Assembly (NCBI RefSeq): GCF_007301515.1
Contig: NZ_CP041666.1
Location: 1,302,001-1,366,000, forward strand
From: Radiobacillus deserti
GTDB lineage: Bacteria > Bacillota > Bacilli > Bacillales > Amphibacillaceae
Reading direction: 5' to 3'
Length of the DNA: 64,000 nt
Shown here: positions 44,299 to 52,599 of the stretch, piece after piece
How the letters are laid out: every line of letters starts with the position of its first letter
Numbering within the stretch: the first letter of the stretch is position 1
Made by a program: the position numbers and the translations under genes
The notes under the pieces: model-generated
What the model was told of the DNA's origin: nothing
The model's database searches: none
What the model saw: the letters and a program-made list of their open reading frames with translations, nothing else

Positions 44299-44833
44299 AG
44301 ATGACCTTTTTGCCAATCCAGTGCGCAGAAAGAACGACCGGAATAATTAAAAAGGAAAATGGGATACAGAGCCATATGGTATGCCAAGTGATATATCCAT
44401 ACTTAAGTAGGGAAAAAAGAACGAGACTGCTATATGGTAATACTAAAAAAATAGACGTGACGACTCCCGGTGTCATAACTCGTAAGTAAATCGCTTGAAA
44501 GAGATGCGTAAATATGTGGACAAAGAATACAATCATCATGACTACAAAGAAGTGGATATTTCCTAAGGGGGAATGAGAGATGTATTGACTTGCTGTGTAG
44601 GTGGAGCTAGAAACAAAAACAAAAATGACTAATACAGCAACGGAAAATTGAGCAGTAGACATGGAGAATTGTTCTAATACTCTTCGTGCTACTTTTGGTG
44701 GTAAATTATCACGGATTCTAGCACTGTGCTTTTTCATAAAGCCTTCAACCATAATGATTTCTTCAAAGTCATGGAAAATAAACACAATAGGAAAAAGCCA
44801 AATCAAATTCTGAATTGAAAAATACTGTTCCAT
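44297..44833 (-). CDS. HXXEE domain-containing membrane protein
   Basis: A 178-residue protein with about five membrane helices. The name-giving motif is IFHDFEEIIMVEGF near residue 20 (H-x-x-E-E), with later conserved HIFTHLFQAIYLR near 105 and TPGVVTSIFLVLPYS near 120. Families with this pattern of buried His and Glu may bind a metal, but no function is established. ATG start with AAAAAGGATAGAGG upstream. Monocistronic. Confidence 0.82.
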   Translation of the reverse strand: MEQYFSIQNLIWLFPIVFIFHDFEEIIMVEGFMKKHSARIRDNLPPKVARRVLEQFSMSTAQFSVAVLVIFVFVSSSTYTASQYISHSPLGNIHFFVVMMIVFFVHIFTHLFQAIYLRVMTPGVVTSIFLVLPYSSLVLFSLLKYGYITWHTIWLCIPFSFLIIPVVLSAHWIGKKVI

Positions 44834-44887
44834 GTTCGTACCTCTATCCTTTTTGAAGTTATTTTATCATAAAGATAGAGCAATGTT

Positions 44888-45046
44888 TTATTCATCTTCA
44901 AAGTCAACTATAAATGCTTCTGGAATATACAAGGCCTCATAGGATGATAATTCATTTTCTTCAATAAAATCAAGCATTTCTTCTTTTGAGTGAAACCATT
45001 CATAATTACTGGCATTGTAGGTCAACAAGTATTCGGGTTCCTCCAT
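44888..45046 (-). CDS. Small acidic protein of unknown function
   Basis: A 52-residue acidic peptide, starting MEEPEYLLTYNASNYEWFHS and ending in FIVDFEDE. ATGGAGG lies 9 bases before the ATG. No membrane segment. Its rich, non-repetitive composition and good ribosome binding site support a real gene, but I do not recognise the family. Confidence 0.6.
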   Translation of the reverse strand: MEEPEYLLTYNASNYEWFHSKEEMLDFIEENELSSYEALYIPEAFIVDFEDE

Positions 45047-45170
45047 TCGGTTAAGCCTCCATTTTATCTATTTTTAATATTCTATTAAGGTATGGGTATT
45101 GATAGAACATAACTTATAAAAGCTAAAAAAAATTTGTAAACCCTCAATATGAAATAATGAAAAATTAAGC

Positions 45171-45182
45171 AAACGTTTGTTC
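45171..45182 (+). promoter_or_regulatory. LexA-like box upstream of tag
   Basis: AAACGTTTGTTC fits the SOS half-site pattern GAACN4GTTC with one mismatch. It lies 11 bp upstream of an extended -10 (TGGTATAGT, 45191-45199). SOS control of a DNA repair gene is plausible but the site is imperfect. Confidence 0.4.
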
Positions 45183-45229
45183 TTATTTTGTGGTATAGTA
45201 AAAGAAAACAGAAAGAAGGGAAACCAAGA

Positions 45230-45802
45230 ATGAAGCGATGCTGGGATGTAAAAGAACCTCTCTATCAAACGTATCATGATGAGGAGTGGGGCGTACCGGT
45301 TTATGAGGATCAGCTTCTTTTTGAAATGCTCATTTTAGAAGGAGCGCAAGCAGGTTTAAACTGGTTTACAATATTGCAAAAACGTGAAAATTATAGAAAA
45401 GCATTTGACCAATTCGATGCTGTGAAAGTTGCTAATTATGAGGAAGAGAAGATAGAAGCGTTATTAGCAAATCCAGGAATAATCCGAAATAAACTGAAGG
45501 TCCGTTCCACCGTTACGAATGCTCGTCTTTTCTTAGATATACAGAAAGAATATGGTAGCTTTAGTTCTTATATTTGGCAGTTTGTAGGTGGAAAACCAAT
45601 AATAAATCATTGGCAAGACTTATCAGAGGTACCAGTAACTACAGACGAAAGTGATGCCATGAGTAAATCGTTAAAAAAACGTGGGTTTAAATTCGTCGGC
45701 TCTACGATCTGTTATTCCTATATGCAAGCAGTAGGAATGGTAAATGATCATCTAGTGGATTGTGATATTCGGAAAAAGAGATTGTCAGAAGGCTCTGGAT
45801 AG
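45230..45802 (+). CDS. tag: DNA-3-methyladenine glycosylase I
   Basis: A 190-residue base-excision enzyme removing 3-methyladenine. The N-terminal RCWDVKEPLYQTYHDEEWG contains the zinc Cys and His, and MVNDHLVDCDIR near the end gives the other His and Cys. LEGAQAGLNWFTILQKRENY is the family helix-hairpin-helix region. ATG 45230 chosen (AAGAAGGGAAACC upstream) rather than TTG 45188, which lies in the promoter. Confidence 0.93.
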   Translation: MKRCWDVKEPLYQTYHDEEWGVPVYEDQLLFEMLILEGAQAGLNWFTILQKRENYRKAFDQFDAVKVANYEEEKIEALLANPGIIRNKLKVRSTVTNARLFLDIQKEYGSFSSYIWQFVGGKPIINHWQDLSEVPVTTDESDAMSKSLKKRGFKFVGSTICYSYMQAVGMVNDHLVDCDIRKKRLSEGSG

Positions 45803-45885
45803 GCTACCATATGGTAGGAGGATATGATTTTTAGCAGGATATTCCATTTTTGAGTGGAATCTTTCATTAGAAAGTAGGTGGCAGG

Positions 45886-46098
45886 ATGGATTATGTAATC
45901 GACTCGATGAGTCTACCCTTAGACAACTTGTTAGGTATGCTATTATATGCCGTTCTATGTATGGGTGTAATGGGATTCGTAACTTGGATCACGTTGAGGT
46001 TCATTCCCTATCCGATACCCCTTCATCTAAAAAACAGCTTTGTAGGCCTTTCAGTATATATTGGACTTATTGTTTGGTGGTTCGCATTTATTTCATAA
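45886..46098 (+). CDS. Small two-helix membrane protein
   Basis: A 70-residue protein with two hydrophobic segments (about 14-38 and 50-69) separated by LRFIPYPIPLHLKNSF. ATG start with TAGGTGGCAGG upstream and a terminator 27 bp after the stop. Function unknown. Confidence 0.65.
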   Translation: MDYVIDSMSLPLDNLLGMLLYAVLCMGVMGFVTWITLRFIPYPIPLHLKNSFVGLSVYIGLIVWWFAFIS

Positions 46099-46124
46099 AT
46101 AATCAATATCCGTCCACATACATA

Positions 46125-46156
46125 GATGGCATCGGCTTACGTCGATGCCATTTTTC
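46125..46156 (+). terminator. Rho-independent terminator
   Basis: ATGGCATCG pairs with CGATGCCAT around GGCTTACGT, then TTTTT. Confidence 0.88.
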
Positions 46157-46227
46157 TCTTTTAATTTACAAAATATAGGCCATATATCATAGTGTTAGGC
46201 AATAAGAACGAATTAACGAAAATAAAG

Positions 46228-46241
46228 CGAACATTTGTTCT
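46228..46241 (+). promoter_or_regulatory. LexA (SOS) box at the type I toxin promoter
   Basis: CGAACATTTGTTCT contains perfect GAAC-N4-GTTC half-sites of the Gram-positive SOS box. It lies 20 bp upstream of an extended -10 (TGGTAGAAT, 46258-46266), covering the -35 region of the toxin promoter. Confidence 0.75.
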
Positions 46242-46332
46242 ATTTTTGGAAATCATGTGGTAGAATGGTTGATAGATAATGTTCTTTTAGGGAAGGGTCG
46301 GCTAACCCCACTGTAGAAAGGGGGTGAGGCCT

Positions 46333-46428
46333 CTGAGTACGTATCAGACGTTTATGGTGCTGTTTAGCTCCGGTACATTCTTGATCGCAATGCTCGCGTT
46401 GATTGTGAACATGATCAACAAAAAATAG
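46333..46428 (+). CDS. TxpA/BsrG-like type I toxin (putative holin-like toxin)
   Basis: A 31-residue hydrophobic peptide, STYQTFMVLFSSGTFLIAML then a short tail ending NMINKK. The start resembles TxpA (MSTYESLMVMIG), with the Y-x-x-x-M/F pattern and one membrane helix. The start codon is unclear: CTG 46333 gives MSTY and has GGGGGTG six bases upstream, while GTG 46324 (MRPLSTY) is an alternative. The mRNA would end at 46540. Such peptides damage the membrane when not silenced by an antisense RNA. Preceded by a LexA box, so SOS induction is likely. Confidence 0.72.
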   Translation: MSTYQTFMVLFSSGTFLIAMLALIVNMINKK

Positions 46429-46550
46429 ACCCCCCTATTAGCCCGCAAAGTTATAGGTGAGGTCTATTCCGAATTAGGATAGCCGATCCCTGGGGGAACC
46501 GCTTATCTAGAAGACCACAGTGACCGCTGTGGTCTTTTTTCCTGTCAAAT
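46424..46550 (-). ncRNA. Predicted antisense antitoxin RNA
   Basis: A minus-strand promoter (CTGACT at 46579-46584, 16 bp, TATAAG at 46557-46562) would start an RNA near 46550. It would end at a minus-strand hairpin AGACCTC...GGGGGGTCT followed by ATTTTTT (about 46424-46465). It would be fully complementary to the 3' untranslated part of the toxin mRNA, the arrangement of TxpA/RatA and BsrG/SR4. Prediction only. Confidence 0.55.
46512..46540 (+). terminator. Terminator of the toxin mRNA
   Basis: AGACCACAG pairs with CTGTGGTCT around TGACCG, followed by TTTTT. Confidence 0.88.
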
Positions 46551-46861
46551 TGTACTCTTATACATATTACAACATATAAGTCAGATATGCAAAGCCCAAT
46601 TATTTGGACTTCGAGATATAAAGTTATCGACAAATTCGTGTAATATTTTGGTATATTCTGTAATTTTTATTTTATAAATGAAATACAATGAACCAAGCAT
46701 ATGGTAAATTAGATATATAACCCGACTTTTGGACTAAAAGAAAAGAATACAGATTCGATATGAGTGAAAGCCACTTTATAAGGATATTAACCTTTTCCCA
46801 AATTCATGCTTCATTTTATAAAAAATAATAAATGTAATATTTGCTGGGGATTTGGAGAGAG

Positions 46862-46888
46862 TCGTAATGCTGTCATTACGGCTTTTTT
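46862..46888 (+). terminator. Orphan terminator-like hairpin
   Basis: TCGTAATG and CATTACGG flank a short CTGT loop, followed by CTTTTTT. No coding frame precedes it, so it may end a small RNA or leader. Confidence 0.6.
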
Positions 46889-46946
46889 ATTTGGCATTCA
46901 GACGTGACATAACCTATTACAATGAGAATTGCGTGTCAAAATGGGT

Positions 46947-46976
46947 TTGACAATATTAAAAATATACCTTTATAGG
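46947..46976 (+). promoter_or_regulatory. Putative promoter of topB
   Basis: Perfect TTGACA, 17-18 bp, TTATAG/TATAGG, about 95 bp upstream of topB. Confidence 0.55.
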
Positions 46977-47069
46977 TCTTCTATTTGTAAAGTTTTTAAA
47001 AATATTGTTTTAACAGGATGGGTTACTTGTATTAAAATAAAGAGATGGAATGCAAAGGGGATTTTGGAT

Positions 47070-49232
47070 ATGGGAACCACGTTAATATTAGCAGAGAAAC
47101 CATCCGTAGCAAAAAACATTGCGGATGCTTTACATATAAAGGGAAAACAAGACGGATTTATGGAAGGGAATGGGTATGTCATTACTTGGGCGTTTGGCCA
47201 TTTGCTAGAGCTTTATGATGCCAAGGATTATGATGCAAAAATGGCGCGCTGGAGGTTGGAAAACTTTCCATTTATTCCTTCCAAGTTCGAATATAAGGTG
47301 AAGCGGAACCCGAGAAACAGAAGTAAGGCGGATGCGGGGGCGTACAAGCAGTTCCGAACGATTAAAACATTAATAAATCGCTCGGATGTTGATCGAATCA
47401 TTTCCGCATGTGATTATGATAGAGAAGGTCAGTTGATTGCAGACAGCATTTTGGAAAACATTGGAACAACGAAACGTGTATATCGCCTACTGATTAATGA
47501 ATGGACAGAACAAGAGGTACAGGAAGGGTTAAAAAACCTAAAACCAAACGAACAATTAAAACCATTAAGAGATGCTGGTGTTACGAGACAGTGGGCTGAT
47601 TGGGTAATCGGAATAAACTTAACATCTGTAGCTACGTTGAAGTACCAGGTTGGTCGTGGTAAAGCATTAAATATTGGAAGGGTTTTACTGCCAACCTTGA
47701 AAATCATTTATGACCGAGATAAAGAGATAAAGGAATTTGTTGCTAAAGACTATTTTAAATTGCAAGCGAGCTTTCAAACGAAACAACAGGAAGACTATCA
47801 AGCGATTTATACAGTAGGAAAAAAGGACAAGTTTGAAGATAAGTCTTACTTGGAGGAGCTATTGAAAAGTCTGTCTAACCAAACAGGAAAAATTCTAAAT
47901 AAACAAGTTGAGCGAAAGAAAGAGTATTCACCTTTTCTATTTAATTTATCAAACTTGCAAGGTTATATGACAAACAAATATAAAGGTTGGACTTCAGATA
48001 AAGTATTAAAAGTCGCTCAAACCTTGTATGAGAAAAAATTTATCACCTATCCGAGAACAGCTAGTACTGCATTAGATGAAAGTTTAATTGGAAAAACTAG
48101 ACGTGTCTTGGATGTGTTATCGGTAGATTTACCTTATAAAAATGAGTTGAAATTTACGAGCTCTAAACGAATTTTTAATAATCAAAAGGTAGAAAGCCAT
48201 AGTGCAATTATCCCAACTTACGTTATACCCAAACGCTTAACTCCTGATCAACAGCTTGTTTATGATGCCATAAAGAATCGATTTCTAGCTCAGTTTATGC
48301 CGGTAGCGGAATATGAAGAAACGATTTTAACGACAAGTATAGCCGAAGAAGCTTTAGCAGGTGTTTTTATTTCTAAAGGAAGGGTTCAAATAGTGGAAGG
48401 GTGGAAGAAGGTAGAACAAATTCAATCCCAACAGGTTAATTTGCCTTACGTAACGATTGGAGAGTCCGTCCAAGTTCAACAGGTAGAAGTCACGAAACAT
48501 ACTACGAAACCTCCAAAACAACATACGGAAAAGACACTGCTTAAGGTTATGGAAACGTGTGGAAAGCAATATAAAAATGAGGATCTAGAAGAGGCATTAG
48601 CTGTACTGAAAGGGTTCAGTATAGGAACACCAGCAACAAGAGCGGAAACCATTAAAAAGTTAAAGGATGTTGGCTACATTACAACTAGCCACAAGTTCCT
48701 GCAATGTACGGATAAAGGAAGAAAACTTGTAGAATCATTTCCAGTTAACGAATTATTTGATTTGGAATATACAGGACGCTTAGAGAAAGCCCTTTCTGAC
48801 ATTGAAGAAGGAAAAGGGACGAAGGATGAGCTCTTACACATAATCTTTTCCTTTACAAGAGAAGCAGTTGGAAAGATAAAAGAGGATCAAACGGTTACCA
48901 TTAGCGAGGTTAAATCCTCATCCGTAAGCAAAGAAATACTTGGGAAGTGTCCAGCTTGTGGAGGTTCGATCATAGAAGGACAGAAGGGCTATGGTTGTAG
49001 TAACTGGAAAAAGGGTTGCACTTTTGTCATTTGGAAAAACGATAAATTTTTAGCCGCGTTAAAAAAGCGTCCAACGAAAACGATGGTTCAAGCTTTATTA
49101 AACAATAGAGTTGCTTATGTAAAAGGATTGACAAGTAAAAAGGGCACTAAATTTAATGCCTATCTCCGTTATGAGAAAAACCCGGATAACTCCTATTATA
49201 GTTGGAGTATGGAGTTTAACAGGAGGTTGTGA
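47070..49232 (+). CDS. topB: DNA topoisomerase III
   Basis: A 720-residue type IA topoisomerase that relaxes and decatenates DNA through a tyrosyl intermediate. TOPRIM motifs LILAEKPSVAKNIADAL and SACDYDREGQLIAD (acidic metal triad), the catalytic tyrosine in KKFITYPRTAST, and GIGTPATRAET-like SIGTPATRAETIKKL are present. A C-terminal zinc finger (CPACGGSIIEGQKGYGC plus a further Cys) follows. ATG 47070 chosen with AAGGGGATTTTGG upstream. A frame open upstream to 46929 lacks a ribosome binding site. Confidence 0.94.
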   Translation: MGTTLILAEKPSVAKNIADALHIKGKQDGFMEGNGYVITWAFGHLLELYDAKDYDAKMARWRLENFPFIPSKFEYKVKRNPRNRSKADAGAYKQFRTIKTLINRSDVDRIISACDYDREGQLIADSILENIGTTKRVYRLLINEWTEQEVQEGLKNLKPNEQLKPLRDAGVTRQWADWVIGINLTSVATLKYQVGRGKALNIGRVLLPTLKIIYDRDKEIKEFVAKDYFKLQASFQTKQQEDYQAIYTVGKKDKFEDKSYLEELLKSLSNQTGKILNKQVERKKEYSPFLFNLSNLQGYMTNKYKGWTSDKVLKVAQTLYEKKFITYPRTASTALDESLIGKTRRVLDVLSVDLPYKNELKFTSSKRIFNNQKVESHSAIIPTYVIPKRLTPDQQLVYDAIKNRFLAQFMPVAEYEETILTTSIAEEALAGVFISKGRVQIVEGWKKVEQIQSQQVNLPYVTIGESVQVQQVEVTKHTTKPPKQHTEKTLLKVMETCGKQYKNEDLEEALAVLKGFSIGTPATRAETIKKLKDVGYITTSHKFLQCTDKGRKLVESFPVNELFDLEYTGRLEKALSDIEEGKGTKDELLHIIFSFTREAVGKIKEDQTVTISEVKSSSVSKEILGKCPACGGSIIEGQKGYGCSNWKKGCTFVIWKNDKFLAALKKRPTKTMVQALLNNRVAYVKGLTSKKGTKFNAYLRYEKNPDNSYYSWSMEFNRRL

Positions 49233-49301
49233 AGGAATGCACTTAATATAAAGGGAGTTACGTACTACTACCTTGCTACTGATATAATAAATCCAATTAA
49301 A

Positions 49302-49350
49302 AAGGTCTACCAGAACATTTTTAGAATTCTGGCTAACCTATATACGAAAG
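49302..49350. repeat. Dispersed hairpin repeat, copy 1
   Basis: GGTCTACCAGAA and TTCTGGCTAACC form arms around ACATTTTTAGAA-type loop sequence, followed by TATATACGAAAGAG. The right half closely matches copy 2 at 61262-61322. Confidence 0.65.
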
Positions 49351-49449
49351 AGACACGGATAGTGGAAGAGTGATATGTTTGTTCTAAGTAGAATTATATA
49401 GCAGGTAGGTAAAAGATAAATTAAATATAAAATCTATGAATAAATCTTT

Positions 49450-49483
49450 AGAGGAGCAATAGACTAGATGCTTCTCTTTTTTT
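49450..49483 (+). terminator. Rho-independent terminator
   Basis: AGAGGAGCA pairs with TGCTTCTCT, followed by TTTTTTT. It is the likely end of the topB transcript. Confidence 0.8.
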
Positions 49484-49505
49484 ATTATTTCTCTCAAATA
49501 AAAGC

Positions 49506-49555
49506 TGTAATCAACGGTGATAAAATCCCTGATAACGACGGTTTCAAATTCCCCA
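49506..49555 (+). repeat. IS21 left terminal inverted repeat
   Basis: Starts TGTAATCAACGGTGATAAAA and holds two ACGG-containing sub-repeats with C/T-rich spacing (CAACGG, GACGG), as usual for IS21 ends. Confidence 0.85.
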
Positions 49556-49605
49556 ATAATAACAGATAATCATTTCTATACTAGATAAAGATTTGGAGTG
49601 TAGAG

Positions 49606-50838
49606 ATGATGATCAAGATTGGGGAGTTTTTTATGATTAGAGAATTACATCAAAAAGGATGGTCAATTACTGCTATCTCTGAAGAAACCGGCTTTGATCC
49701 AAAAACTATTCGAAAGTACATAAATTCTGACGAATTACCAAAGCAGAAAAAGAGTTATAAGAAAGGCAGTAAATTGGATCCATTCAAAGATTATTTGAAG
49801 AAACGTATTAAAGAAGGAACTACGAATTGCACGGTACTTTTAGAAGAGATCGAGGCTATGGGCTATGAAGGGAAAATGACAATCCTTCGGGATTTTGTAC
49901 GCCCTTATCGTTCTCGCCCTAAAAAGCAAGCGACCATAAGATATGAGACCACTCCTGGGAAACAAGCTCAAATGGACTGGGGACATGTAGGAAAGTTTGA
50001 AGTTGATCAAGAGTTGAAAGAAATTTATGCTTTCACGATGGTATTAAGTTACTCGAGGATGAAGTACGTAGAGTTCACGGATAGCATGGACCTAGAAACT
50101 TTGATGAAGTGTCACATGAATGCATTTGCCTATTTTAACGGTGTGCCTGAGCAAATTCTCTACGACAATATGAAAACAGCCGTCGTTAAACATAGTCCAG
50201 TTGAAATACGGTTTAACCGGAAGTTTGAAGAGTTTTTAGCTTATTATGGAATAGCACCAAAAGCATGTAAACCTTATCGTCCACAAACGAAAGGCAAGGT
50301 GGAAAATGTAGTTGGGTACGTGAAGAAGAACTTCCTGCAGCGTAAGCATAAACGAACATTAAGGGCATTAAATGAAGGTATGAGAGAATGGCTGGATCAG
50401 ATAGCGAACCGAAAGATTCATCAAACAACCATGGAATCTCCTATCACCCGTTTCCAACATGAACAAAAATACCTGAATGCTTCTAACAGTAAACCACTTT
50501 TTCCTATTAACCATTGGGAAATTCGAACAGTTAGTAAGGATTGTTTTATCTCTTATCAAGGAAAACGTTATTCCGTACCCTTTCGGTACGTTGGTCAAGA
50601 GTTAAAGATTAAAGAAACCCTGGATCACCACTTGGAAGTCTATGACTCCTATGAATGTATCGCCAAACATCCGTTAATGACGGGGAAAGCTCGAGACCAT
50701 ATAAATCTTGAACATTATAAAGGACTGCAAACGACTACTGTTGGTTTGCCGACCCACAGCCATTTACAGTCCCCTGATATTGAAGTGGAGCAACGTCCCC
50801 TTCAAATTTATGAGCAACTAGAAGGAGGTGATCAATAA
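49606..50838 (+). CDS. istA: IS21 family transposase IstA
   Basis: A 410-residue transposase: N-terminal helix-turn-helix (GWSITAISEETGFDPKTIRK) and DDE integrase core (QMDWGHVGKFEVDQELKEIY with the first Asp; EQILYDNMKTAVV with the second; CKPYRPQTKGKVENVVGYVK with the Glu), then a C-terminal beta domain (YQGKRYSVPFRYVGQ). It cuts and joins the IS ends with IstB. ATG 49606; a later ATG 49609 or 49633 is possible. Confidence 0.94.
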   Translation: MMIKIGEFFMIRELHQKGWSITAISEETGFDPKTIRKYINSDELPKQKKSYKKGSKLDPFKDYLKKRIKEGTTNCTVLLEEIEAMGYEGKMTILRDFVRPYRSRPKKQATIRYETTPGKQAQMDWGHVGKFEVDQELKEIYAFTMVLSYSRMKYVEFTDSMDLETLMKCHMNAFAYFNGVPEQILYDNMKTAVVKHSPVEIRFNRKFEEFLAYYGIAPKACKPYRPQTKGKVENVVGYVKKNFLQRKHKRTLRALNEGMREWLDQIANRKIHQTTMESPITRFQHEQKYLNASNSKPLFPINHWEIRTVSKDCFISYQGKRYSVPFRYVGQELKIKETLDHHLEVYDSYECIAKHPLMTGKARDHINLEHYKGLQTTTVGLPTHSHLQSPDIEVEQRPLQIYEQLEGGDQ

Positions 50839-51605
50839 TGAACACAGACCTTTTAGTTGAACATTTACAACAAATCGGCTGGCATTATACCGCCGACCAA
50901 ATTGATGGTCTACTAGAAGACGCATCTAAAAATAATGTACCATATTCGGACTTCTTAATCACGGTTTTGTCCCAAGAAATTGAACAAAAAGAGAAACTGG
51001 CGTTAGAGAAACGTATCAAGAAAGCGAAGCTACCATACATCAAAAGTATTCATGATTTTGATTTTAGCTTTCAACCAAGTATAGATGAGCGTAGAGTCAA
51101 AGAGGTTTTATCAGGAAGATACATTCATAATGGGGAGAATATACTTCTTTTAGGTCCACCAGGCGTGGGGAAAACTCACCTAGCCATTTCCATGGCCTTT
51201 GAGGCTTTAACTCAAGGACACCAAGCATTATTCATTACTGCGAATGACTTTATCGCTGAATGTCAGAAAGCAGAAAAACAGGGTTTAATCCAACGGATTA
51301 TTAAACGATATAGTCGTCCTGAATTATTCATTATGGATGAAATCGGGTACTTCGCCTTTGATGAACTGAGTGCCCATACCCTTTTTCAAATCATATCAAG
51401 AAGATACGAGTATGGAGCAATGATCATCACATCGAACAAATCCTACGTAGAATGGGGGAAAATATTTGGTGATGAGATATTAGCTACAGCTATACTGGAT
51501 CGACTGATCCATCATTCCACCACTTTCAATATTAAAGGTGAATCCTATCGTTTAAAAGAAAAGAAAAAAGCTGGCATTCAGCCAGCTAGTATTCGGGGAA
51601 ACTAG
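50838..51605 (+). CDS. istB: IS21 family helper ATPase IstB
   Basis: A 255-residue AAA+ ATPase resembling DnaC. Walker A LLLGPPGVGKTHLAI, Walker B LFIMDEIGYFAFDE, sensor region MIITSNKSYVEWGKIF. It targets IstA to DNA. Its ATG overlaps the IstA stop by one base (TAATG), with GAAGGAGGTGAT upstream. Confidence 0.94.
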   Translation: MNTDLLVEHLQQIGWHYTADQIDGLLEDASKNNVPYSDFLITVLSQEIEQKEKLALEKRIKKAKLPYIKSIHDFDFSFQPSIDERRVKEVLSGRYIHNGENILLLGPPGVGKTHLAISMAFEALTQGHQALFITANDFIAECQKAEKQGLIQRIIKRYSRPELFIMDEIGYFAFDELSAHTLFQIISRRYEYGAMIITSNKSYVEWGKIFGDEILATAILDRLIHHSTTFNIKGESYRLKEKKKAGIQPASIRGN

Positions 51606-51652
51606 GGAATTTGTTTCCGTTGAAATCAGGGAATTTTAAACCGTTGTTGACA
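51603..51652 (-). repeat. IS21 right terminal inverted repeat
   Basis: On the minus strand starts TGTCAACAACGGTTTAAAAT and continues with TTCAACGGAAACAAATTCCC, matching the left end. The istB stop lies within it. Confidence 0.85.
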
Positions 51653-51760
51653 AAAGCAGTCAAAACTACAAATTTTTTCAAAATATCAGGTATTTGTTGA
51701 TATTAAAGTGAAAAAAATAAAAGAAATTTAAATCCTTTTTTAATTCATTCCTCTTACTAG

Positions 51761-52167
51761 GTTGAGGTGGTAAAAATACCTGATGATCAAGAACTGATTG
51801 AAGAAGTAGCAGAGTTAGTAGGAATGACTGGAAGAGAAAATGGACGGATTAGTGGATTTTCAAAGGGAATGTTGTACAGGGTTCTTGGCAAGTGACTGAA
51901 GCAAAAGTTGAAGTTGTAATAGATAAGCATATAGGAGTGTCGTTTCCTTCGTTTGTCACACATTATCAAATAGTAAAAGAGGAAAAAGCACGTACGAGGT
52001 GGGTGATCCAGCTTCAGCATGAATTCGATATTCCTAGATTTATTCATTTCTTTTCTTCAAACCAGATTGCAATCTACGAAGTTAAACCGATCACACCTCA
52101 TTTAGAGGATGTTTTTTTGCATTGGGTGAACCAGAAAAAGGAGAACACTTATGTGGACAATCAGTAA
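51761..52167 (+). pseudogene. ABC transporter ATP-binding protein, internally deleted remnant
   Basis: A frame from 51761 reads VEVVKIPDDQELIEEVAELV and then GRISGFSKGM, which is the region just before and into the ABC signature of an exporter ATPase. It then jumps, with a frame change, to QGSWQVTEAKVEVV, a C-terminal region that runs to 52167. Walker A, most of the signature and Walker B are missing. The N-terminus is lost upstream near the IS21 element. Non-functional. Confidence 0.7.
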
Positions 52168-52351
52168 ATTAACCTTTAGGGAAATGATATCGAAACGGAT
52201 ATTTTTCATTACGATTATGATGACGGTCTTTTTTCTGGCGATTTATGGAACGGCGATTTATTCGCTGGAAAGTAAACTCCAGAAGTTGGAAATAGTGCCA
52301 TTTTTTGAGGGGGCACTATTAGATGCGTTGCCGATAACCATTGTAGCGTAG
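52151..52351 (+). pseudogene. ABC-2 type permease, truncated N-terminal remnant
   Basis: Encodes MWTISKLTFREMISKRIFFI and one membrane helix (TIMMTVFFLAIYGTAIYSLE), then stops after 66 residues, whereas such permeases are over 250 residues. The start overlaps the ATPase remnant by 17 bp, the usual operon layout. A deletion removed the rest. Confidence 0.65.
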
Positions 52352-52487
52352 GAGAGAACAAATTTTAGGTTTTACTTTTGGTTGGTCAGATTTTTCTTCT
52401 TTTCATGTAAAAACATAGAGATTGTAAATTAAAAGTTTAAGACGCATTCTCTTACGTGACTTGGCACTGCGACCCAAAACACTAAGA

Positions 52488-52524
52488 AAATCTTAAGAAT
52501 TTCATTCATTGTTTATTAAGATTT
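52488..52524. promoter_or_regulatory. Inverted repeat upstream of the VanR-like gene
   Basis: AAATCTTAA and TTAAGATTT are perfect 9-bp arms 19 bp apart; TTAAGA also recurs directly 23 bp apart. This spacing could be a binding site for the adjacent OmpR-family regulator. Weak evidence. Confidence 0.35.
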
Positions 52525-52599
52525 AATTGATACCATTTCCTTATAGCAATACTAAAGGAGTGAGAGAATTGATTGACACTATATGTAGGAGTGAACTGT

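Larger units (their letters stand above)
46541..47069 (+). other. Long AT-rich region upstream of topB
   Basis: No credible gene. It contains the antisense RNA promoter, a second hairpin (46862-46888: CGTAATG/CATTACG then GCTTTTTT) that looks like a terminator with no obvious gene before it, and a promoter (46947-46976). It could encode a short unannotated RNA ending at 46888. Confidence 0.45.
49506..51652 (+). mobile_element. Intact IS21-family insertion sequence with 5-bp target duplication
   Basis: The element is 2147 bp with istA and istB overlapping by 1 bp. The terminal ~50 bp are inverted repeats: left starts TGTAATCAACGG and contains AAAATCCCTGAT; right (reverse complement) starts TGTCAACAACGG and contains AAAATTCCCTGAT, both ending CAAATTCCC. 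AAAGC flanks both ends directly (49501-49505 and 51653-51657), a target duplication. Both genes are uninterrupted, suggesting a recent and possibly active insertion. Confidence 0.93.

Noticed and set aside
43953..44387. 144-codon minus-strand frame across the terminator after the TIM-barrel-like gene
   Set aside because: It runs through a strong bidirectional terminator and overlaps two real genes.
46451..46633. Minus-strand frame over the toxin 3' region
   Set aside because: The interval is better explained by the predicted antisense RNA and its promoter; no ribosome binding site.
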